Assembly (NCBI GenBank): GCA_009731425.1
Contig: AP018794.1
Coordinates: 1,929,960-1,993,959 of the forward strand
Source of the DNA: Lachnospiraceae bacterium KM106-2
Lineage (GTDB): Bacteria > Bacillota > Clostridia > Lachnospirales > Lachnospiraceae
Direction of reading: 5' to 3'
DNA length: 64,000 nt
The position numbers and the translations under genes are program-made. The notes under the pieces were generated by a model. The model worked only from the letters and a program-made list of their open reading frames with translations, was not told the DNA's origin and made no database searches. Positions 53,148 to 60,445 of this stretch are shown here, one piece after another (position 1 is the stretch's first letter; each line of letters opens with the position of its first letter).

Positions 53148-54017
53148 TTAATGTGATAAAACTTCTGCGCCATCTTCCGTTACCAAAATGGTATATTCCC
53201 ATTGTGCTGAAGGCTTTCCGTCTTCTGTATAAATTGTCCAGCCATCGCTATCATCCTGATATACATCTGCTGTCCCCATATTTACCATAGGTTCAATCGT
53301 AAAGATCATACCTGGAACAAGTAAGATATCAGTATTTCTCTGACCGATATGGCTTACCCATGGCTCTTCATGCATTTCTAATCCAACACCATGACCACCG
53401 ATTTCTCGAACAACGGTATATCCATTTTCTTTTGCATGCTTATTGATCACATAACCGATATCGCCTAAGAACTTAAATGGCTTAACTTCTGCCAATCCAA
53501 GATCTAAACATTCTTTTGTCACTTGAACTAACTTTCTCTTTTCTTCGCTTACATTTCCAACACAGTACATTCTAGATGCATCACCAAAATAAGTGTTATA
53601 GATTGTTGTACAATCAATATTAACGATATCGCCATCTTTTAAGATTGTCTTTTCAGATGGAATTCCGTGACACACTACCTCATTAATGGAGATACATACA
53701 CTCTTTGGGTAACCTTCGTATCCAAGCGTTGCAGGGATTGCTCCAAGCTCTAATGTATACTCATGAATGATCTTATTTAATTCTTCTGTAGAAACTCCCG
53801 GTTTTACATATTCGCTTACTTTATCAAGCACCATTGTGTTGATCTCAGAAGCTTTACGAATCCCTTCGATCTCTTCCTGATTCTTTATCATATCATGATT
53901 TGGTACCATAGCACCTCTATCTGCATACTCTTTAATCTTTTCATCTAACTGCAAATGGCAATTTTTATACTTCACTTGACTACCACACCAGCATGGATCA
54001 TTTCTTCCAATTATCAT
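53148..54017 (-). CDS. map: Type I methionine aminopeptidase with SEC-C motif
   Basis: 289 residues. An N-terminal SEC-C zinc motif (RNDPCWCGSQVKYKNCH) precedes the M24A fold, with metal ligands in VNIDCTTIYNTYFGDASRMY (Asp pair), GGHGVGLEMHEEP (His), MIFTIEPMVN (Glu) and WTIYTEDGKPSAQWEYTILVT (Glu). It removes initiator Met. The SEC-C extension is common in Firmicutes MetAPs. Single-gene unit with a terminator. Confidence 0.94.
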   Translation of the reverse strand: MIIGRNDPCWCGSQVKYKNCHLQLDEKIKEYADRGAMVPNHDMIKNQEEIEGIRKASEINTMVLDKVSEYVKPGVSTEELNKIIHEYTLELGAIPATLGYEGYPKSVCISINEVVCHGIPSEKTILKDGDIVNIDCTTIYNTYFGDASRMYCVGNVSEEKRKLVQVTKECLDLGLAEVKPFKFLGDIGYVINKHAKENGYTVVREIGGHGVGLEMHEEPWVSHIGQRNTDILLVPGMIFTIEPMVNMGTADVYQDDSDGWTIYTEDGKPSAQWEYTILVTEDGAEVLSH

Positions 54018-54164
54018 AGTTCGTCTTCCTTTATCTTATAATTTGTTTACACGCTTAGTATCATTATACCTCTTTTTAATAGAATATACAAATGCATCGC
54101 ATCCTTAAGTTGCCATTTCTCTTCTTCTGTAATAGAATAGAAATGTTGAACAAGTATACATAAG

Positions 54165-54202
54165 AAAGGAGCACGATGTATTCTATCGTGAAATAATCTA
54201 TG
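54165..54202 (+). promoter_or_regulatory. Leader hairpin and mini-ORF before glycosyltransferase
   Basis: AAAGGAG (54165-54171) is 28 bases before the glycosyltransferase ATG, too far for normal use. Between them CACGAT (54172-54177) and ATCGTG (54185-54190) form a hairpin that would shorten the distance to nine bases. An alternative ATG (54175) would open a 6-codon peptide (MYSIVK) using the same ribosome site. Confidence 0.5.
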
Positions 54203-55219
54203 GGAAATTTTAAAATAAGTGTTATCATACCCTGTTACAATGCTATAAAGTATATCGACCGCTGTATGACTTCACTTATCAATCAGACGATCGGATTTGG
54301 TCAACTTGAGATCATTCTGATCAATGATGCATCAACGGATGAGACATTAGAAGTTTTAAGTAGTTATGAAAACCAATACCCTGATAATATATTAGTAATT
54401 AATTGTAGTGAAAACGGACGACAAGGGACTGCAAGAAATCTAGGTATCCAATACAGCACCAGTGATTATATTACCTTTATTGATATTGATGACTGGATTG
54501 AATCTGAAATGTTAGATACCATGTATCAAAAAGCAGTCAAGCATGACTATGATTTAATTGTCTGCAGTTTTAATCGTATCATCCGGAATCAAAAGGTAAT
54601 CACGAAAGATCTCTATCCTACAGAACAAATCTTTTTTATCCACGATGAGGAATCCAGAAAGCAGATTCTCAATTTGCAGTCGCCATGCTGTGGCGTATGG
54701 GGTGCACTCTACAAGCGCTCTATTATTGTAGATAATAATATTTATTTTCCAGAACATCTCACCTATGAAGATAATTACTGGGGCACCCTCATTCAATACT
54801 ATATTAACAGTCTTTGTATTATCCCGGATCACTTCTACAATTATTATTTAGATCTCGAAATGGGTTCTACCTCAACTAAAATGGATTCCACTCATCATTT
54901 TGATCGCCTTAAGGTTGAACTCCTAAAAATAGAGGCATTTCAAGATCGCGGGCTGTTCTCTCTCTATCATGATGAGATTGAATTTAATTTTCTTCAGCTC
55001 TTTTATATAAACAGTGTATCTGTTATTGCAACACGCTTCACCTATATCCCTTATGAAATATTAAACCAAATGGTAAAAACCGTACATAATATCTTCCCTA
55101 ACTTCATGCAAAATCCTTATCTTAAGAATCTAAACCAAGCTGAATTCTTGTTAGTAAAATTTCTTACTATCTCGCCAAAAGATCATGATTGGGATGAAAT
55201 CATCAATGCGATCAAATAA
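54200..55219 (+). CDS. Glycosyltransferase family 2
   Basis: 339 residues. The GT-A start is ISVIIPCYNAIKYIDRCMTSLINQTI, with the substrate-binding IILINDASTDETLEVL, QGTARNLGIQYS, and the DxD in FIDIDDWIESEM. It transfers a sugar to an envelope or exopolysaccharide acceptor; the C-terminal 130 residues are less conserved. No membrane segment or other glycan genes are adjacent, so the product is unknown. Its upstream ribosome site is unusual (see the leader hairpin). It is transcribed alone between two oppositely oriented operons. Confidence 0.9.
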   Translation: MGNFKISVIIPCYNAIKYIDRCMTSLINQTIGFGQLEIILINDASTDETLEVLSSYENQYPDNILVINCSENGRQGTARNLGIQYSTSDYITFIDIDDWIESEMLDTMYQKAVKHDYDLIVCSFNRIIRNQKVITKDLYPTEQIFFIHDEESRKQILNLQSPCCGVWGALYKRSIIVDNNIYFPEHLTYEDNYWGTLIQYYINSLCIIPDHFYNYYLDLEMGSTSTKMDSTHHFDRLKVELLKIEAFQDRGLFSLYHDEIEFNFLQLFYINSVSVIATRFTYIPYEILNQMVKTVHNIFPNFMQNPYLKNLNQAEFLLVKFLTISPKDHDWDEIINAIK

Positions 55220-55234
55220 CATCTTTTGTACATA

Positions 55235-55270
55235 AAAAAGGGCAGGATCTATTTAGATCCTGCCTTCTTT
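55235..55270. terminator. Bidirectional terminator between GT2 and ptsI
   Basis: GGCAGGATC (55241-55249) pairs with GATCCTGCC (55256-55264), flanked by A-run and T-run, serving both convergent genes. Confidence 0.9.
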
Positions 55271-55274
55271 ATCT

Positions 55275-56906
55275 TTATTTAGATTTAATTTCTGTTTCAC
55301 GAATTTTCTTACGCAATGGTAAGATGAAGGAAGGTGAAACCGATAATTCGTCTAATCCCATGTTAAGGAATCGTTCTGTTAATTCCATATCTGCACCTAA
55401 TTCACCACAGATACCAACCCAGGCACCGCCTTTATGACCGTTCTCAACAACCATCTGAATCATTCTTAATACTGCTTCATGATGTGGATTGTACATAGAA
55501 TCTAATTTTGGATTCTGACGATCGATCGCAAGTGTATATTGAGTTAAATCGTTTGTTCCGATACTGAAGAAATCAACTTCTTTTGCTAATTCATAGCTCA
55601 TCATAGCTGCAGCCGGAGTCTCGATCATGATACCCATTTCTACATCTACATAAGGAATTTCCTGCTCTTTTAATTCAAGCTTCACTTCTTTTACGATTTC
55701 TTTGATCGTAATAACTTCTTCTACTGAAATGATCATTGGGAACATAATGCTGATGTTACCATAAGCACTAGCACGAAGTAAGGCTCTTAACTGAGTCTTG
55801 AAGATATCTCTTTGTGCTAAACAGATACGAATTGCACGATATCCAAGAGCTGGATTTTCTTCTTTTGGAAGATTAAAGTAATCTACTTGCTTATCTGCAC
55901 CAATATCTAAGGTACGGATGATAACTTTCTTGCCTGCCATTCTTTCCGCTACAGTCTTGTATGCTTGGAACTGTTCTTCTTCTGTTGGGAAATCTTCACT
56001 TTCTAAGTATAAGAATTCACTTCTGAATAGACCGATACCTGCTGCATCGTTTTGAAGAACATTTGCAACATCACCTACATTACCAATGTTAGCATAAAGT
56101 TTGATCTTTTTGCCATCTAATGTAACTGTATCTTTTCCTTTTTGAGACTGTAATAATTCTCTTGCTTCTAATTCTTTTCTACGTTTTTCCTGATATTTAC
56201 TAAGTAATTCTTCATCAGGCTCTACAAATAATTCTCCTGTTTGTCCATCAACAATTGCCATCTTTCCATCTAAGGAAGGATCAAGTTCAATGTTAACGCC
56301 GATCAAAGCAGGAATATTCATTGTTCTAGCTAAAATTGAAGTATGAGATTGTACGGAACCATGTACTGTTACGAAAGATAAAATACGTGATTTATCTAAC
56401 TGAACAGTTTCACTTGGCGCTAAATCATCAGCTAACAAAATAACTGGTTCATTACTTTCTGCTGCGGATGTATCTACACCTTTTAAAATGGATACTAAAC
56501 GTTCTGAAATATCTTTAACGTCAGCAGCTCTTTCTTTCATGTATGCATCATCCATGCTGGCAAACATATCTGAAAAGTTATCTCCAGTTGTTGCAACTGC
56601 AAACTCTGCATTTACATTTTGAGATTCAATCATGTTCTTAACGGAATCAGCATAGTCAAGATCTTCTAACATCATCTGATGTACTTCAAAAATTGCTGCA
56701 CTTGCTTCGCCAACTTCTTTTAAAGCTTTGGCATGTAAGCCTTGTAATTGTTCAATTGCTTTTGCAGTTGCTTCTTCGTAACGAGTGATTTCAGCCTGAA
56801 CGTCATCAATACGTTCTCTCTTAACCATCTGATCGCTTTTTACATAAACTTGGATCTTACCGATTGCAACGCCGTTATAAACGCCTCTACCTTGATAATG
56901 TGTCAT
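55275..56906 (-). CDS. ptsI: PTS Enzyme I
   Basis: 543 residues. The HPr-binding helical N-terminal domain carries the active His in TVHGSVQSHTSILARTM, and the PEP-binding TIM-barrel domain carries IGLFRSEFLYL, IIRTLDIGADKQVDYF, ENPALGYRAIRI, the SIGTNDLTQYT segment and the conserved Cys region GICGELGAD. It accepts phosphate from PEP and passes it to HPr, starting the sugar PTS chain. AGGAGGCAATA precedes the ATG. It follows ptsH in an operon controlled by LicT. Confidence 0.96.
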   Translation of the reverse strand: MTHYQGRGVYNGVAIGKIQVYVKSDQMVKRERIDDVQAEITRYEEATAKAIEQLQGLHAKALKEVGEASAAIFEVHQMMLEDLDYADSVKNMIESQNVNAEFAVATTGDNFSDMFASMDDAYMKERAADVKDISERLVSILKGVDTSAAESNEPVILLADDLAPSETVQLDKSRILSFVTVHGSVQSHTSILARTMNIPALIGVNIELDPSLDGKMAIVDGQTGELFVEPDEELLSKYQEKRRKELEARELLQSQKGKDTVTLDGKKIKLYANIGNVGDVANVLQNDAAGIGLFRSEFLYLESEDFPTEEEQFQAYKTVAERMAGKKVIIRTLDIGADKQVDYFNLPKEENPALGYRAIRICLAQRDIFKTQLRALLRASAYGNISIMFPMIISVEEVITIKEIVKEVKLELKEQEIPYVDVEMGIMIETPAAAMMSYELAKEVDFFSIGTNDLTQYTLAIDRQNPKLDSMYNPHHEAVLRMIQMVVENGHKGGAWVGICGELGADMELTERFLNMGLDELSVSPSFILPLRKKIRETEIKSK

Positions 56907-56943
56907 TATTGCCTCCTAAATTACTTGGTAACTTCTACCCGGA

Positions 56944-57201
56944 TTATAAATTGTTGTTGAAGAATTCAACTAATCCTTCGTATGCTTTGTCTTCATCAGC
57001 ACCATTGATTTCGATTACTAATTCATCATTTTGTTTTGCTGCTAATCCCATGATACCGAAGATTCTATCTGCAGCTGCAGATTTATCACCTTTTTTGATT
57101 GTGATTGTACTTTCATAGTTTTTAGCTACTTTGATTAATTCTCCTGCTGGTCTAGCGTGAATTCCTGCTGGGTCTTTGATTGTAAAATTAAATTGTTTCA
57201 T
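56944..57201 (-). CDS. ptsH: HPr phosphocarrier protein
   Basis: 85 residues. The active His15 lies in GIHARPAG. The region that usually holds regulatory Ser46 (KSIMG in typical Gram-positive HPr) reads AADRIFGIMG, with Arg at position 46. Therefore phosphorylation by HPr kinase, which drives CcpA-type repression, seems impossible through this site. It passes phosphate from Enzyme I to sugar-specific EII proteins. Transcription must pass the RAT/terminator between licT and ptsH, so expression depends on LicT. Confidence 0.94.
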   Translation of the reverse strand: MKQFNFTIKDPAGIHARPAGELIKVAKNYESTITIKKGDKSAAADRIFGIMGLAAKQNDELVIEINGADEDKAYEGLVEFFNNNL

Positions 57202-57236
57202 TATAATTTCCTCCTAATATTTGAAATAGATATTTA

Positions 57237-57297
57237 TAAAAAAGACCCCGATAAATAGCCCCAAGATATTTGATCCGGAGTTCTTTATCAAGGTCTT
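57237..57297 (-). terminator. LicT-controlled terminator before ptsH
   Basis: On the minus strand AAGACC...GATAAA pairs with TTTATC..GGGTCTT, followed by a T-run just before the ptsH ribosome site. Its 5' arm overlaps the RAT at 57292-57320, so LicT binding should prevent it forming. Confidence 0.88.
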
Positions 57298-57320
57298 GCC
57301 TGCATTACCAGTCACAATCC
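57292..57320 (-). promoter_or_regulatory. RAT antiterminator element, ptsH leader
   Basis: On the minus strand the motif reads GGATTGTGACTGG then TAATGCAGGCAAGACC, matching the BglG-family ribonucleic antiterminator consensus. It starts seven bases after the licT stop codon, so the second switch sits between licT and ptsH. Confidence 0.9.
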
Positions 57321-57326
57321 ATGAAT

Positions 57327-58160
57327 CTATTGTGTAATTAACTTTCTTAAGTGTATGGTTAAGAAGATCAGTTCTTCATCTGATACAGATTTCTTGTACT
57401 TCTCTTCCACATATTGCTTTATCTGCTCTGCGCACTTAAAATCGTTTTTATAACGTTTCTTCACGATTTCTAATAGTTCGCTATCATCGTCCTCATCCTC
57501 TACAGGTGAGAATACTTTCTGAGCAAAATATTTTAAATGTGTTACAAATCGTTCAAAATGAAAAGTTGACTTGTCGAGCTTCACTTCATAATAACCCTCA
57601 ATAATTTCTAAAATTGCCTGAATCAGCTCTGTGATCCCTATCATACTTCCCATGTCTGTCTCTAACTGAGCATTTACAATATGTAACGCGATAAACCCTG
57701 CCTCATCCTGAACTAGTCTGATTCCGAGACTCTCTTCTATCATTTCAAGCGCATGAGAACTGATTTGAAATTCTTTTGGGTAGAAGTTACGAATCTCCCA
57801 TAAAAGTGGATTCTGATATTCTAACCCCATCTTTTTACGTTCAATTGCAAAGCTGATATGATCGGTTAAAGTCAGATAAATCTTCTCATTTAATTTTCTT
57901 CCTAAAACATTTGCTGCATAATCAACAATGTCAGTGCTTACCTTTAAATGTTCATAAGGAATATCTTGAATCAATTTTTCTAACTTATTGGTTACCTTTT
58001 CACTGTCAGAACGATAGATCTTTTCAACAGCTTCTTTGGGTACCGTATCCTTCGCTTTCTTATTGAATCCAATTCCTAATCCCCTTAAGATGATCTCGTT
58101 TCCTAGTTCATCAGTGGAGCAGACAATGTTATTGTTGATTACCTTCTTAATAACGTACAT
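57327..58160 (-). CDS. licT: BglG-family transcription antiterminator
   Basis: 277 residues. The N-terminal CAT RNA-binding domain (MYVIKKVINNNIVCSTDELGNEIILRGLGIGF) precedes two PRD domains; PRD1 has SFAIERK-type His-rich helices, PRD2 carries HALEMIEESLGI and HIVNAQLE. His residues phosphorylated by HPr and EII control its dimerisation. It is preceded by its own RAT/terminator and followed by a second before ptsH, so it controls its own mRNA and the PTS carriers. LicT/GlcT-type naming is by family; GlcT is an alternative because it acts on general PTS genes. Confidence 0.9.
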   Translation of the reverse strand: MYVIKKVINNNIVCSTDELGNEIILRGLGIGFNKKAKDTVPKEAVEKIYRSDSEKVTNKLEKLIQDIPYEHLKVSTDIVDYAANVLGRKLNEKIYLTLTDHISFAIERKKMGLEYQNPLLWEIRNFYPKEFQISSHALEMIEESLGIRLVQDEAGFIALHIVNAQLETDMGSMIGITELIQAILEIIEGYYEVKLDKSTFHFERFVTHLKYFAQKVFSPVEDEDDDSELLEIVKKRYKNDFKCAEQIKQYVEEKYKKSVSDEELIFLTIHLRKLITQ

Positions 58161-58193
58161 CTATATACTCCTTTTGTACTACTCCTAAGAGTG

Positions 58194-58244
58194 AAAAAAA
58201 AGACTAGACTTTGCCCATCGGAACTTCTAACAAAGAGTAGTCTT
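58194..58244 (-). terminator. LicT-controlled terminator before licT
   Basis: On the minus strand AAGACTA...CTTTG pairs with CAAAG..TAGTCTT, followed by eight T. It overlaps the upstream RAT (58239-58267) at GACT. Confidence 0.88.
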
Positions 58245-58267
58245 GCCTGCTTTACCAGTCACAATCT
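58239..58267 (-). promoter_or_regulatory. RAT antiterminator element, licT leader
   Basis: On the minus strand AGATTGTGACTGG then TAAAGCAGGCAAGACT, almost identical to the ptsH RAT. It lies between the promoter and the terminator. Confidence 0.9.
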
Positions 58268-58300
58268 ATTTCGATTATTTTTTTATAACTTTTCTCTAAT

Positions 58301-58329
58301 AAGATACCATTTTTTCATACGACGGTCAA
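58301..58329 (-). promoter_or_regulatory. Promoter of licT-ptsHI operon
   Basis: TTGACC (58324-58329) and TATCTT (58301-58306) on the minus strand are 17 bases apart; transcription begins about 25 bases before the RAT. Confidence 0.8.
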
Positions 58330-58373
58330 GCATAATTTACATGATTCACACTTTTTTTATAAAGTTTTATTTA

Positions 58374-58991
58374 CTATTCACTAAATAAACGATCTGTCAC
58401 GTGAGTTCGCATAAACTGAATTAGGGGTCCTAGTAAAAATGAGGAAATAAATGTATTCGGACCAATAGTTGTTCCTAACACAAACCCTATGATCAAAGCG
58501 ATTACATCCTGAGTCATTCTGATGTATCGATACTGCACATTTGTTAACCATTTCTCATGAATGATATAAGCAAGTGCATCATATGGTGCCATTCCCATAT
58601 TCGGTGACAAATAAAATCCAAGACTGAGACTAAGTAAGAGAATTCCGATCACCATTAATACCATACGAAGCCAAAAATAATCGTTAATAAAAGCGAGTGG
58701 CTGCATCCACTTTTCGGTCCATTCCACAATAAACCCTATGATCACCATATTCACAATAGTTCCAAAACCTATGTACTTTCTTGCCGTTACGATAACAAAT
58801 ATTAATAGTAGTCCGTTGACGATCAGCTCTTCATAGCCAAGTGACATGCCAATTTTGTCACTAATGCCAAGATTCATTCCGGTGAATACATCAGTGCCTA
58901 CTTTCATAAAGCTCATAATTCCAACGACTACACCCATAAGAACATTTCCAAATATAACAGAAATGATTCTTTGCATTCTTTTCTTCTCCAT
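58374..58991 (-). CDS. YczE/YitT-type integral membrane protein
   Basis: 205 residues with about five membrane segments (VIFGNVLMGVVVGIMSFM, LIVNGLLLIFVIVTA, GTIVNMVIIGFIVEW, LRMVLMVIGILLLSLSLGFYL, LIIGFVLGTTIG). Conserved family features are a G-x-D-x-x-T (VGTDVFTGMNLGIS) near the start and GMAPYDALAYIIHEK. The function of the family is unsettled (possible transport or regulation of lipopeptide production). Single-gene unit. Confidence 0.85.
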   Translation of the reverse strand: MEKKRMQRIISVIFGNVLMGVVVGIMSFMKVGTDVFTGMNLGISDKIGMSLGYEELIVNGLLLIFVIVTARKYIGFGTIVNMVIIGFIVEWTEKWMQPLAFINDYFWLRMVLMVIGILLLSLSLGFYLSPNMGMAPYDALAYIIHEKWLTNVQYRYIRMTQDVIALIIGFVLGTTIGPNTFISSFLLGPLIQFMRTHVTDRLFSE

Positions 58992-59082
58992 AACTGTCCC
59001 TCTCTTTTCGTTTCTCTACCAGAAATCAGTTTACTACATTCTTACATTAATGACAATATATACTATTTTAATTAGTTGAACG

Positions 59083-59110
59083 AAAAAGGAGGACAGATAC
59101 TCTGCCCTCC
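59083..59110 (-). terminator. Terminator of CBM26 gene
   Basis: GGAGGACAG (59088-59096) and CTGCCCTCC (59102-59110) form a short strong stem with T-run on the minus strand. Confidence 0.8.
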
Positions 59111-59129
59111 TCCTGGATAAAACTTCTAT

Positions 59130-59624
59130 TTATTTTTTCTTTGTCGTCTTCTTTGTTGCTGTTTTCTTATAGGAAGCTGGAGCTTTCTTTAACTTTTTTG
59201 CTTTTCCTGCCACAGCAACACCCATATCATTCTTATCTTTTGATCCTCTAGATATCTGAACCCAAACATCTTTTTTGTTATTTTTTACATGTTTGATATC
59301 ATTCGTTTGTGGTCCTTTTTTAGTTCCGCTATTGAATACAATGTTCAATTCTGAACTAGTTTTAAAAGTATAAGTATACCAGCCTTTATTGTTCTTATCT
59401 TTCTTCATTGCTGTTCCTGGCCAGGAACCTGCGATTTCTCCATCTCCATCATAATTATAGATACAGATCTTTTTCCAGCCGATTGAATTCTTAACATGAA
59501 CGGTAACACTCCTTTTCGATGCAGCACTTACCGTATTACTAGCTAACATAACGCCAATTCCTAACATAAATACAAATGCAACTACACTGACATACTGAAA
59601 TATCTTTTTCTTATTTTTAAGCAT
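59130..59624 (-). CDS. Small secreted CBM26-like starch-binding protein
   Basis: 164 residues. A signal peptide (ALYS type, FVFMLGIGVMLASNTVSAAS) precedes one carbohydrate-binding module of the CBM26 type: VTVHVKNSIGWKKICIYNYDGDGEIAGSWPGTAM, KGWYTYTFKTSSELNIVFNSG. The tail is Lys/Thr-rich and lacks another domain. It is a close paralog of the next gene and lies downstream of it in the same orientation. Role: probably captures starch at the cell surface for the linked transporter. Confidence 0.85.
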   Translation of the reverse strand: MLKNKKKIFQYVSVVAFVFMLGIGVMLASNTVSAASKRSVTVHVKNSIGWKKICIYNYDGDGEIAGSWPGTAMKKDKNNKGWYTYTFKTSSELNIVFNSGTKKGPQTNDIKHVKNNKKDVWVQISRGSKDKNDMGVAVAGKAKKLKKAPASYKKTATKKTTKKK

Positions 59625-59648
59625 AAACTTACCATCCTTTCAATTTAA

Positions 59649-60404
59649 CTATTTGATCGTTACTTTTTTATTGCTGCTAAATTTACTAAATACTTTCTTG
59701 TTATGATCTTTTTGGAACGCCCGTATTTTGACCGTAACCTTTTTTTGTTTTTCTAGTTTTATTTTGCAAGTGGTCGTCTTACCATTCTTGATCGTGCGAA
59801 CTAATTTGAAGGACTTATTATGGTTACTTCTTACATAAACTTCATAACCATTCGCATTCTTCACTGCTTTATAAGTTACAGATAAATACTTCTTACCATT
59901 TTTCTTCATCTGTTTAACAGTTACTTTACTAGGTTTATTTACTTTTGTCACAGTTGAAGCAACTGGATCTGTCTTTGATAAGGTTGCTAAGAACTTAATT
60001 TCTGCACCTAGTTCGTTCTTCTTACCATCCCCTGGAGTAATCTCAACCCAATACTCGCTTTGTGTATTTTTTACATGTTCCACATTATTCGTCTGCTCAT
60101 CTGCTTTACCGTCCCCATCTTTATCATGATTAAAGACTAAGTTAAGTTCTGACGACGTTGTAAACGTATAGTTATACCATCCGTCCTTTAGGTTCATTGC
60201 CTTTCCCGGCCATTCTCCTGCAAGCTCACCATCGCCATCGTACGTATAAACATTAACAGCACCCCAATTTACAGAATCTTTCACATGAATGGTTACTTGT
60301 TTTTTTGCTGCTGCTGCTTTTACGTTACCGTTACCTATTAAAATGCCAAACCCAAGAAGAAATACAAATGTCAGTACACTAGTAAGCTTTAATACCTTTT
60401 TCAT
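59649..60404 (-). CDS. Secreted CBM26 protein with FN3-like C-terminus
   Basis: 251 residues. A signal peptide is followed by a CBM26 module (VTIHVKDSVNWGAVNVYTYDGDGELAGEWPGKAM), then an Ig/FN3-like domain (VTVKQMKKNGKKYLSVTYKAVKNANGYEVYVRSNHNKSFKLVRTIKNG...VKIRAF). It lies between the GH13 enzyme and the smaller paralog, with 24 bases to the next gene, so they are co-transcribed. It probably anchors starch near the cell. Confidence 0.85.
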   Translation of the reverse strand: MKKVLKLTSVLTFVFLLGFGILIGNGNVKAAAAKKQVTIHVKDSVNWGAVNVYTYDGDGELAGEWPGKAMNLKDGWYNYTFTTSSELNLVFNHDKDGDGKADEQTNNVEHVKNTQSEYWVEITPGDGKKNELGAEIKFLATLSKTDPVASTVTKVNKPSKVTVKQMKKNGKKYLSVTYKAVKNANGYEVYVRSNHNKSFKLVRTIKNGKTTTCKIKLEKQKKVTVKIRAFQKDHNKKVFSKFSSNKKVTIK

Positions 60405-60445
60405 AAAACTACCTCCTTTTTCTTTTTCATATTAAAACTAAAGGT

